A DNA stretch of 64,000 nt from Macquaria australasica. Taxonomy: Eukaryota; Chordata; Actinopteri; Centrarchiformes; Percichthyidae. The DNA lies in assembly GCA_005408345.1 (NCBI GenBank), contig SEMN01000001.1, positions 682,001-746,000 on the forward strand, in the 5' to 3' direction. Both the position numbers and the translations under genes were made by a program. Positions 13,201 through 25,973 of the stretch are shown here, piece after piece. Every line of letters begins with the position of its first letter. Position 1 is the first letter of the stretch. The notes beneath the pieces were generated by a model. The model saw only the letters and a list, made by a program, of their open reading frames with translations, was not told the DNA's origin and searched no databases.

Positions 13201-16200
13201 AGAATGTTTATCAAGCCTTAAAATACGCTTGGGCTTGCTCAGTGTTATTGCAATATTGTTCACCGCATACGTAGGTTGTGGGCTTCTGGCTTATCATCAT
13301 ATAGTAGCACTGATTATCTCTATGCCTTGAAACACTGATACATTGCAAATTTAACACTACGAATATAAAGTTTTTTGTCACCTACATGAGACAGTTGCTT
13401 TTTGTTTGAGGAAAACAATTTTATTTTGTTACTGTAATTCAAAAAAGTTGATCAAACCAACAGTAAAGGAGTTCTGCTTCCTCTACCTCAACATGAATGT
13501 CACACTATTGAAATTCTTTTTACTCAGTCATGTTTTTGTAATTGATAACGTGACAATGGTTGCACGAACAGTATAATTGCTTTTGTTTTCAAAGTATTGT
13601 GCTTAAACAAAATGATAATGCCGATGCTCGGCAAGAGCAGAGATGCAATATTGCCCAGTATCTCAGTGAAATCCAGAACTTTATTTACTTTTTTCATTTG
13701 GACTCAGTGTGGGTACTGTAGCTTTAGATTATGTCAGGGTAAAAAAATCAGATCCTGAATTATGCATAAGGCAGTGCAAAGTTTAATGTTACTTTCCTTG
13801 TAGGTGTTTGCCCAGGACCAAGACTCGGAGAAGAACGCTGTGGTGAGTTACCAGATCCTATCTGACATCTACAACAGCACAGACTACTTCCACATTGACA
13901 GTAACAGCGGATTGGTATTCACGGCACGCCTGCTTGACTATGAGCTCATCCAGCGCTACAACTTCATTGTCAGAGCGGCAGACAGTGGAGACCCTGCCCT
14001 CAGCAGTGATGTTAGCGTCACTGTGACTGTTACTGACACAAATGATAACCCACCTAATTTCAGCCAAGCGCTGTACGAGGCCTTTGTCAGCGAGCTGGCC
14101 CCCCGAGGACACTTTGTGACTTGTGTTCAGGCATCGGATGCTGACATCTGTGACGCTCATAGGCTGAGGTAAGAAAAAACATGTTTTAAAAAGTTATGGG
14201 TTTGGTGTTTTCTGTGTAATGTTTTGTACCTGTGATGATTGGAGTTTTTGTACATTGAACCCAGTTGAATCTTTGTCTAAACTTTTCAGTTCATTGTGTT
14301 TAGAAAAGCACATTGCTTACCAGGCAATCTTGTTTTTGTGTTTCGGTTGTAAAAATCAAAGTGATTCTCACTCCATCTTTTATTTGTCTTTTTCTCAAGC
14401 GGTTTTGGCTCAGCACTTTCTTTTTAAGAAAAGTAGATACTTGTGTTTCCAGTAGCTCCTGAGCCAAATAACATTGTACAACATAATCAACATTGTACTA
14501 TTTTATTTATTTGCCTTCAGGTACAGTATTCTCTCTGGGAATGAGAAAATGACTTTTATGATGGAGCCAGATACAGGGGTGCTCAGTCTGTCTAACAAGA
14601 GGAGACAAGGCATGAAACTCTCATATCAACTCAATGTGTCTGTGTCAGATGGAGTCTTCACCAACACTGCCCAGGTGAGATAACTTCTCAGCGGTTACAA
14701 TTTAGTTCTGTCAACTGATTTGCTCTTTTTTAACCTTTGCAGTGTTTATTTACTGAAAGCAGAGCGACCTTCTTTAGCAGCCTCTCGCTTCAAATTTGTT
14801 ACACACATTCGCAGCTGTCCAGTACGACTGGTGTTTTCTAGCACCGGCTCTGCAGTTGGAGGTCACTGTGTGTTCATGTCATATCGGATTTACTATGAGG
14901 ATGAGCTGTCAACTGGAAAAAAATGTTCACATCTGTCTCTTAGTGGTAATTACAAGATGATAGTCCACATTATATGTTGTAGCACATGTCACCCCATTCT
15001 TTTGCTGCTTTTTCTGACATGATGTGAACACAGCGTACCTCCACAGTAGTTTGTCAGAGTGTTTGCAGCTGCATCAATCACCATGTGATCACAAGCCTGA
15101 TGCTCTTACTGCTGGTCTGCATGCCATGTTGATGTGATCATGTTTGACAAATCAATCAGTGATGATTATCGAGACGGCATCAACAGAATGTCAGCAGACA
15201 TGAGAATGATGATGATGGGATGGTGATTAGAGTGATGATGGTGTTCCCCAGGTGGTAGTACGCGTGCTGGGAGCCAACCTGTACAGCCCAGTGTTCAGCC
15301 AAAGGTTCTACCTGGCTGAAGTCCAAGAAAATGCCCCTCCAGGGTCAAAGGTCATTCAAGTAAGTTAGCCTTCTCACAACTCGCTCAGTTTTCCATCAGG
15401 ACTTTCAATAGGAAACCTCCCATATGAATGATGTTGTAGAACCTTGTAATAACCGATCTGACTTAATTTTCTGAATCTCTGTATGGACCTCCAGGTTCGT
15501 GCAACAGACGAGGACTCCGGGCTGTTTGGCCAGATCACCTACTCCTTCATCAATGACCTGGGGAAAACTCAGTTCACCATTGATGCAGATGGATTCATAT
15601 CCACTGTTCAGAAATTAGACAGAGAAAATCCTCTTAACAAGGACATGGTGCTGACCATTATGGCCCTGGATGGTGGAGGTATTACTTTTGACACCAACCA
15701 GACTGACTGAAAACTGATTCCCTGACAAAAATCCATCTTCAAATCAGCAAATATAAGACTTTCTCTTACATTAAGCTAACATTAATGCATGAGTGGTCAC
15801 TGTTTTTGGTAAAAGCCCTGCAGGTATCGGCTGTACGGTGATTGCTTTTGTATAATAAGATCCCACACACCTGAAGATTAATGAATATTTAAACATATAT
15901 ATTCACATTACAGATTCATTTTATCATGCAGAATGACTTACATTGAATGCAACAGTAGAGAAAGGCAAATTTTGTCTGTATTAAAACTACGTACATTTGA
16001 TGAATCCATACACGTATATTTATGTCCTGTTATTTTTCCAGGCCGTGCATCGTTTTGCACAGTGCGAGTGGTTCTTGCCGATGAGAATGACAACGCCCCT
16101 CGGTTCAGAGCTGTGGAGTACCGTATGAGCATTAAAGCAAATGTTGCCAAAGGCTCTCTGGTCACACAGATCCAAGCCACTGACCCTGATGCTGGGTCTA

Positions 16201-19200
16201 ATGGGAGGATTACCTACTCCCTATACAGTGAGGCACGCCTATCACTGGTTGATGTGCTGGAGGTTAGTACGTTTTGCTCTTTATACTTTATACTCTTATA
16301 CTTTTATACTTATACAATTGTACTTTTTAAAAGAATATTTGCATTACATGGCTCTATGCTTAGCTTTAATAGAGCTGCAGACATCTTCTCAGTTCCCTCA
16401 AAAAAAATAACACAAAAGTCTAACCAGATCCAAACCTCAACACATTTATTTAATGAGAATTTATGCTATAACCCTGATTTTCAATTAAGGGATATTCTCA
16501 ACTGATACCACCTCCTCATTTAGTCAATTAACAGCCATCTGTTAACTGTAATTATGAATTTTTAAATAACAAATTGCTTACCATGCTCTGAGTTGTGGAA
16601 ATTAAAGGACGAATAAAATTGACAAAGTAAAATCTTACCCAGTTCAAAAAATAAAAAGCCAAAACAGTAAAACTCTCTTGGCTCAAACACAGTCGAGTTC
16701 AGGCTGAGAGTCAAAGATGTAAGCTCTATTGTTACTGTAGGATTATTGTCTCTAAAATTGTCTAAATGGCATTGGGATTTTGCTGGCGTCCAGGTGGAGG
16801 CAGACAGTGGTTGGATGATGACTAAAAGCACTGTGGACCACCTCCAGGGGACTGTGCTGTCCTTCTTTGTCAAAGCCACAGACTGCGGTTCTCCGGCCAA
16901 ACACTCGCTGGTGTCAGCCTTCATCCACGTCGTCCCACCCGATGCATTTGTCCCCTCCTTCAGCCAGCCTCAGTACTCCTTCACCATCCCCGAGGACACA
17001 GCAGTAGGAACAGCCCTGGGGTCTGTGTACATGGGCCCTGGACAGACCGGGTTCTTCACTTCAGTCGGAGGAGAGACGTTGGACAGCAACCAGGGAGGGA
17101 CCTTTCTGGTGGAGAGGGAAACTGGTCTGATCCGTCTGATCAAGCCACTAGACTATGAACAGTTCAGCATCTTCCGCTTTAAGGTTGCGGCAACAACAAG
17201 AAGAGACCTGATCGAGTCTGTCTCCACTGTAGACCTGGAGGTTAAGGTTGGTGATACAGTTAAACATAGAGCCTGTTATCACATAGTATAACATAGTATA
17301 GTTATACCTTATAGTATAGTTATAACATAGTTCCTGTTATCTCATTTTAATTGAACTTGGTCTTTATTTCAGCCTTTGAGTGCAATAAAATAAAATGTAA
17401 ATGTAAATAATAAATTAAATAAATAGTAAATAAATTCATTTGAATTATTTTTTTTAGTAGAGTTTAGACTTTGTTGGGCTGATTCAGTGAAGATTTATCA
17501 TCTTGCAGATTCTAGATGTGAACGACAACAAGCCAGTGTTTGAGACTAACACCTATGTAGCCACAGTGATGGAGGGGATGCCATTAGGGACAAGAGTGGT
17601 CCAAGTGCGTGCACTTGATCCAGACTGGGGCTCTAATGGACAGGTGTGTGACAAGTTCAACTGAGTATTTTGTTGTTTTTGTATTTTGCTACAAATGTGT
17701 TTCCCGGTATAAGTTGTTCAGTTCGGAGTGTTGTAGATGCTTTGAAAGACTATGTATCTTTTTTTTTAATTGCAGGTAACCTACAGCCTCGGACCTCTGC
17801 TCACCCACAACTTGGACTTGACAAAAGACGCTCACTCCCTCAGTGACCCCATCACTACGAGTTCTGTCTTTGCTATTGACAGTAAAACAGGCTGGATCAC
17901 CACAGTGAGTCAGATGGACCACGAGGCCTGCTCCAGCTACAGCTTTGAAGTAGTGGCCTCTGATCTGGGGGAGCTACAGTCTCTCTCCTCCACCACAGTG
18001 GTAACCATCACTGTGTCGGACGTTAACGACAACCCGCCGCGGTTTGAGAGGGAGCTGTACCGGGGTGCTGTAAAGGAGAGCGATCCCCTCGGTGAGGTGG
18101 TAGCTGTTCTGAAAACCAAAGACAGAGACGGCGCGGATCAAAACCGCCTCGTCAGCTTTTACATCACTGGTGAGGAAACAAAGAGAACATAATGTAGTTC
18201 AACACATTCTGTGCTGCAGCAATTGTCCCGCATGCAGTGAGATCAAGCTGTGTTGCATAAAAATTATCCACTGGCCTAATGGGGTTGCTATTATTAAAGG
18301 TCAAATTTGAAATTAATTTGAACTCAAATGTCAAACACGACTAACCTTTTATTTTTCAAATTTCCTTTTAATTTGAATATGACAAGGAATGCATTATACA
18401 TCACAGGCAGAGAAACCCTGTATATTCCCATTTTTATTTCTCAAATAGGATACAACATAGGTGAAAGAAAAATGCTTAGTAACAAACTATAGTTTATATT
18501 ATACAGTTTTCAGTAGGATCAACCAACCTGGGAACTATGTGAAATTGGCATATTAGTTGGAATTCCAACATAAGAAGTCTTTCACACTCATATGTGACTT
18601 TGTGTGGTCACTCTTTTTTCATGGGGGTAATAAAACAAACATTGTGAGGCCTCTCCAGCAAAACTCTCACCTTGACACTGAGCTTGATGTTTTCCATTCA
18701 CATAACACTGTCTGATAATCACCAATGATGAAATATTTTGGCCTCGTGTTCTGGCATTTAAAAATACTGATTGGCCTAATGGAAGCGATGTATTAAAAGG
18801 TCAGATTTTTAAAGTTTCAAAGGCCATTGCTGCTACACCACCAGCCTGGTTTACACTCTGATGATAGATGTTTATTGATTGTGCGAAAGGGTACCTGCAT
18901 CATTTGTTTGTGTGTGTGTGTGGGTGGATGTGGATGGGTGGGGAGCTGATACTTATTCATCTCATGAATGAATTAGACTTCCAGTTTGTCACAAGTCTGT
19001 TACAATGCATCTTCTCCTCTTTCTTAGCTGTGTTGTGTCAGCGTTTTAATCCTCACCTGTATAATCTCCAGGGGGAAACCCGCGGGGCGTGTTTGGCCTG
19101 GCCCTGGTGCAGGGAGAGTGGAAGGTTTATGTGAGTGGTCTGCTGGATCGTGAACAGCAGGACTGGTACCTGCTTAACATCACAGCCAGCGATGGCCTCT

Positions 19201-22200
19201 ATGTCGCGCGTACTGCAGTGGAAGTTACCGTCATGGATGCCAACGACAACAGTCCCATCTGCAACCAGGTCAGGGACACAGACAAATGGAAATTGGTGAA
19301 ATAAAAATATGCAAAGCAAACAAACATACAGACTGTGGAATGTTTACTGTTAGTCTCCAGACTAACCACATTCCAATTAGTGCTTTGTCCAAAAATAGAA
19401 AGAATATATGCCTTTTGGATATATTGAATGAAAAATGAATTATTAATTGATGATAAGTTATTTAATTATTTAATACTATATTTACATTATCAGTGTCAAT
19501 CCCACCACGCACTACTTGATGACAATATATACAGTATCATACAGCGTTGATTATTTAGTTGAGGCCCTAATTCCCATGATGATGAACTTCCTCTTGAGTA
19601 ATTTTAAGGCTTGGCTTAACTCAGAAAATTGTTTTGCATTATGTTAAAATTTGCATACTATGTGTATGAATTTGCAAGAAAACAAAAACAAAATCTGGGG
19701 CTGTAGTGGAGCAGGATTTGTTCAGTTAAAATATTGATTATCTGTTCAACAGTGTACCAAAGTACAAACTCAGTGTGAATTAATTAAAAAAATGTGTATA
19801 TTTCAAGAAATGTACTGTAACTTCCGTATAAACTGGCTTTTACATAGTGCTTTTATAATCTTGAAAATACCCACAGTCAAAAGCTGATGAACTTTGCTCT
19901 TTAAATTACACAAATCAGTGATAAAAAACAATCAACTTGTGCGCTAATTCGTACCTTGCAACTTTCAGACTCATCCTAAAATAAGCATTAATACTGTGTC
20001 AGAGGCTGATCTATGAGAGGAAAATCCCTGTGAAAAGGGAAGATAATTGGGCTGTGCAGTCTTCAGGCAATACCCCTTTTTCATTTAGTAGTATTCAGCA
20101 ATTCTTCAATTTCACATAATTAGTTGAGAAACTTTCCTTCTCCCTCTAAACTCTTACTAATTCTCTTTGAAATCAATCCTCCCTGTCTCCCTGGTCTCCT
20201 CTTACATTCTGTCTGTTCTTAGAAAAGTCAAGCCTGTGTAGCTCAAGTGGCATTACACAGTACACAGCATCAAATGAATGAAAACACATTAAGAGTCAGA
20301 CACGGTACTATAACTGTGTGGTTAGTACATTGTTCTCATGTTTTTAATGATTAAGTGGTTGTAGTAGTAAAAGTAGTAGTACCTGTTGCTCTAGTAGCAA
20401 CAAGAGAAGCAATAGCATTTCTACTTGAAGTAGTGGTAGTGGTCAGTTGGGGTAGCAGCAGTAACAGCAGTTAAAGTACATGTACTACTGATTCTTCTGC
20501 TACTAGCCATAGTATTAGTTATGGTAGAAGCAGTACAGGAAATATTAGTGATAATTATAGTGGCAATAGGAGTAGTAGAAGTAATAGTAGCAACTGTAGT
20601 ACTACTACTACTAGTATTACAAGTGATATCCGTGGTAGAAGTAGTTGAAAGTGTCGCAGTAGTAGCTGTACCAATAGTTCTAGTACTAGCCATGTCAAGT
20701 ATGCTAGTTTTAAGCAGTATTATCAGCAGCTGCAGTGGTAAATGTTTGATGGCTATTATTTGAATAGTTTTTGGGATGCAACTAACAATTGTTTTCATTA
20801 TCAATTAATCTGCCTGTAATTTTTTTGATTCATTGTTTGGTCTATAAAATGTCACAAAATAGTGGAAAATCAAATGACAATTTCCAAAAGCCTAAGGTGA
20901 TGTCTTAAAATTGCTTGTTTTATCCGACAAGCAGTCAAAAATGTAGAGAAAACTATTAAATCCTCACATATGATAAGCTGGAACCAGAGAATGTTTATCA
21001 TTTTTGCTTGAAAAATGACTTAAGCTATCAATTATCATAAGAGTTGCTGATTCATTTTCTGTCGATCGACTAATTAGTTAATCAACTAATCATTTCGGCT
21101 CTAAATATGATTAAATCATTTACAGGATAACTCTAAAGTACAGAGCAAAGGCAGTAGAGTGGGATATGCTGCATTGTACATTGACATACTACAGTAGTTT
21201 TCCCATTGTGCTGGTCTGTGTTCGATGAAGTAGTGAGGTCACAAAGTTTATTTCTGAAGGCAGTACCTGGCAGGAGTGGCGGTAGGGTCAGAAAAGGTTG
21301 TGCTCGTTCTGTCAGCAGGGATAATGGATGCAGCGCCCAGATTAATGTGTTTTTTGATGTGTTGGACAGATTCTTTTGCTGGGGTTTTTTTCAGTGTTTT
21401 TTTGTGCTTGTATATCTGTGTGTGTGTGTTGTGCCAGGCGGTGTATAGCGCCTCTTTTCCTGAGGACATTCCCACTAACAAGGGCATCCTGACAGTTGGC
21501 GCCACAGATGCTGACTCAGGCTCCAGTGCTGAGATCCAATATTCACTGTTTGGCATCGGGGTCGAAGATTTCTACATGGATGCAAACACTGGTACATTCA
21601 GTTATTATTTTTCTTTAGGCCTTTGTATGATCAAAATGATACATACATCACAGATTAAACGTGTCCATTTGTGTCCCAAGGTGAGCTGCGTACGGCCACT
21701 GTCATGGACCGAGAAATGACGCCCTCCTACAAACTCATTGCCCAGGCAACTGATGGAGGAGGGCTGTTCTGCCGCTCTGACATTTCTCTCAAGGTGTTGG
21801 ATGTGAATGACAATGCCCCTTCTTTCTCCTCTGCTCATTACCTGGCTAGTGTGTATGAGAATGCCGCCCCCAAAGCCTTGCTTACCCGGCTGCAAGCCAG
21901 CGACCCTGATGAAGGTAAGCTGGTATGATGTTATGCCGTTTTATGCTGGATGTGTAACATGTAAAGCACGGATGATAATGAGCAAAAAAATTCCTACATA
22001 CACTGAATACAGGTTAAAGCCTCTATCACTAAGCATTCAAATTGCTGACTTGTCCATGAGAGACATATGTTATTATTCTTACCATGTATCTAAAATTACC
22101 CTGTCACATAAAAAGATGATTACCACGGACAGGAAGAGGAACATTTTGGCATGATATTAAGTCTTTGGTGTGCATGAATTTGTCTTCTGTTCTCTCCAGG

Positions 22201-25200
22201 TCTTAACCGTACAGTGGTCTATTCTCTGGTGGATTCAGTCAGTGGATTCTTTTCCATCGACCCAGTGTCTGGGATGGTAATTCTGGAGGGATCTCTGGAC
22301 AGAGAGAGCCGAGACTCCTACCGTGTTCGTGTCCAGGCCACTGACCAAGCTGGGCAACAGGGCGCATTGTCCTCACAGGTTGGTTGTCCCAGTGACACAC
22401 ATTCAATCTCAGTTGTATTTTTGCCATGCTATCCAGTGTATCCACTACGCCTAACCGCAGGGAGTGTTACTCCAACAGATACTCACAATGTCCCCAAAAA
22501 ATTGGCACTTATGCTGAAATAAATGCTCGCTGGAAAAAACAAAAAAATTAATAAAATGTTCGTTATTGAAATTCACAACGGTCTTCACAACATTTATATT
22601 TTAGGTGATATAATCATGGTTTTCTGAGTAATTAAATCAGATACATAGCAATTAACACAGCTTCTGAGTGATTAACATCATTTTTTTCTAAAAACACAAA
22701 TGGATATGATTATGTCATTAAACCATTTTACCACAATTAGAATTCATACACTTCATATTGAATTGCAGATTAGTCAGCCATGGAGTCATCTATCTGAGGA
22801 TGTGCAATCTGTATTTCTGTCCATACGCATGGATAAGAGAAGCCAATGAATAAAAACATGTTGTTTACTGAAGAGATCAGATAAAGAGCCTAGTAGATTC
22901 AATCAAGATAAAGCTTCGTCAAATTGTACAGTGGGTGGGATGGGAAGGATGAGGGAGGTGACAGTTCCAGAGACAGAGGCAGTGCAGAAAAGAGGAGGAA
23001 AAAACCACGAGGTAAGCTGAAACAGTGTCGGGACTCTCCCACCCACTGGGTTTGTCTTACGTAGGTCCTTTTGAGGCTGCCAGAACAAGCCATAAACACA
23101 AACTGAAAATAAACCCCAGGCAAAAGTGAGGTCAGGTGTGGCCATTTTGGACAAATATATCTATGTCTGTGAGGTTTACTGAATATTATTATTTGTAGCG
23201 GTAGGTATCATTACCACTGCTAATACAAGTAGCAGTGGCTGTAGCTGTAATAGCAGCAATAGCAGTGGTAGTAGTCTTTCAAGATGTCCTTGGTTTTGTT
23301 ATTTCTGTTTGCAATACATCTTGCTTAAGAAGCATTCTCTAAGCACTCTCCAAGTCTCTAACAAAAGAATAAGGTCAGTTTGTTTCTTTAACATCACATC
23401 TTTGTTTTAAAGCACATGAACCTCCCTCCAACAGGCAGAAACAAAATGACAGTAGAGAGCAAAAACTGCATTTATCTGACTCAGTAATGCCGCAAATCTT
23501 TAACATTTATCTAGCGGCCCAGAAATTCTCTCTCAGGCTTTGGTGGACACAGACTTCAATTGATTTTTGCCTCATTCCCCTTGCTCCCATTAATGTATGT
23601 GGGTCCATTGTCCATGGTGCTGAAAATCTTTCAGGACCCGTAGCAGCACAAACAAATGCATTGATAGAGAGTCCTGTTAACAGTCTCTTGTGTCTCCCTC
23701 AGGTTGATTTGACCATTTTGGTGCTGGATGTGAATGACAACGCTCCAGTCTTTCAGCGGAGGGACTACGCTGTTACTGTCCCTGAGGATGTAGCTGTTGG
23801 AACTGAGGTGCTGCGAGTGTTGGCGACGAGCGTTGACATTGGACCTAATGCCGAGATCACCTACCACATCCGGTCGGGCAACGAGTTAGGGAAGTTCACC
23901 ATAGACAGAAACCTGGGTGAGCAGAGGTCTTAGTATTCTCTATTTTGAGCAGAATAATTTCTTAAATTGAATCTCACTGTACTATGTGTATGTTTTAGGC
24001 TCGATTTCTGTGGCTGACGATTTGGACTTTGAGGTGTGTAAGGACTACTACCTCACCGTTGAGGCCTGGGACAGCGGGAATCCTCCTCTCAGCACTGCTA
24101 CAATGGTAACCATTGAACTCATGGATGTCAACGACAACGCTCCAGCCTTCAGTCAGGACATCTACAATGTTCTGGTCAGCGAGGATGCATCTGTTGGGCA
24201 GACAATTACAAGGGTAACATTTTGTCTTAATTTGTTCTCCGCCCTTATACTTTCACTTTTCTGTCTTTTTCATTAACCTTTGTTTTGTGTGTTTTCTAGG
24301 TATTGGCAGAAGACTTGGACAGCCAGGTGAACGGGCGAATCACCTACTCTATCCTGAAAGGTGACCGTACCAACCACTTCTGGATTGACCCTGTAACGGG
24401 ACTGCTCAAAGTCAATAAGCGGCTCGACAGAGAACTAGTAAGGATTCATTTTTAGGTACAATATCTCATAAACAATCAATAGTAATTTTCTGGTTCATGA
24501 GCACAGCCAAGACAGAAAATACCAAGTCTGCTCAAGGTCAGCACCCAATAAAGTCTCATATTATGCAGGCATAACAGTGCATACTGCCTGATACATACAG
24601 ATGCTATGGCACTCTCACCCTCTTCTGGTCTGTCTAGGTATCCAGGTACTCTTTGTCAGTGCAGGCGTTCGACAGTGGTTCTCCTGCCATGTCCTCCACT
24701 GTCACCCTTAACATCGACATCTCCGACGTTAACGACAACCCTCCTGTATTCACCCCTCCCAACTCCACAGCCATCATACAGGTAACTACTACGTACAGGT
24801 CTGTGTGTGTTTGCTGATGTTCGCTTGTTTTTCTGCTAACGTCATCTCAACTCCTCTCTCACCACACTTCAAGCTGAACCAAGATGCTGGCATCACCCTG
24901 CTGAAGCTGTCAGTCAGCGATAAAGACTCCCCTAGAAATGGGCCCCCCTTTGAGTTTCGCGTCGTGTCAGGAAATGAGGGAAATTTCTTCTCCCTGGACC
25001 AGACTGGAACTCTGAGGTCCAACCGTGCGTTTGGCCCCGATGCCCCCAGAGAGTTCACTCTTGAAATTCAGGTTAGCAACGGACGTTTTTTAACCACTAT
25101 ATATTCAGGAAAAGTTGACTGACAAATACATTTTGTTAGCATGGTTACACACAGTCAGAATTAGGAGCAGCCCATTGCTCACACAGTCTCACACTGTTAG

Positions 25201-25937
25201 CTGCTAAGTCAGGCTAATAGAGTCTTGGGTTGTAAAATGTAGCCTTATATAAACACATTTCTGTAATGGATAAGCTATTAACACCACTATTACGGTGGCA
25301 TAGAAGGAGGGTCTGTGCTTTAATACTGACTGCTTCAAGTCAATACTTCTTTTTTGTTCCAGCTACATGGCTAGCCACATTCTTTGTTTTTAATTGTTTG
25401 GTTAAACAGATGCCAGGAGAGTGAGTGTAAACACAATCTTATCATATCACCTCATTATAACCATCATTATGCTATAACCATCTTTACACATCTTCCCCAG
25501 TATTCAACCAGCAGTAATTCATTTTCTAGCTTAAATCAGTCAGTAATATTCCAGCAGAACTTTACCTCTGTTTCTTTGATCTGAGTTTTTGAATATCTTA
25601 CTGGAACTTGGTTGTGGTCTCTTAGGCAAGTGACTCTGGTAAGCCAAGTCTTACCTCTTCTTCCTGGATATTTCTGAGGGTCATCGGGAACAGTCAGTAC
25701 AAACCCACCGTCTCCCCCCTGGAAATCTTCATTGTCACGGTAACAGATACCTTCCAGGGCGGCCCAATTGGTCGGATCTATGCAACCGACCGCGACCCCA
25801 ATGACGTGTTGTCGTTTACCCAGAAGCCTCAGCCCAAGAGCATGTTTAAGATAAACAGACAGGATGGCAGCATTGTGGCTCTGCCGGGCCTGGAACCTGG
25901 CAGGTACACACTACACCACACAAACACGCAACCCTCT

Positions 25938-25973
<36 letters not shown>

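Noticed and set aside
20421..20804. 127-residue minus-strand frame rich in Thr, Ser and Ile
   Set aside because: It is a translation of a degenerate trinucleotide repeat.
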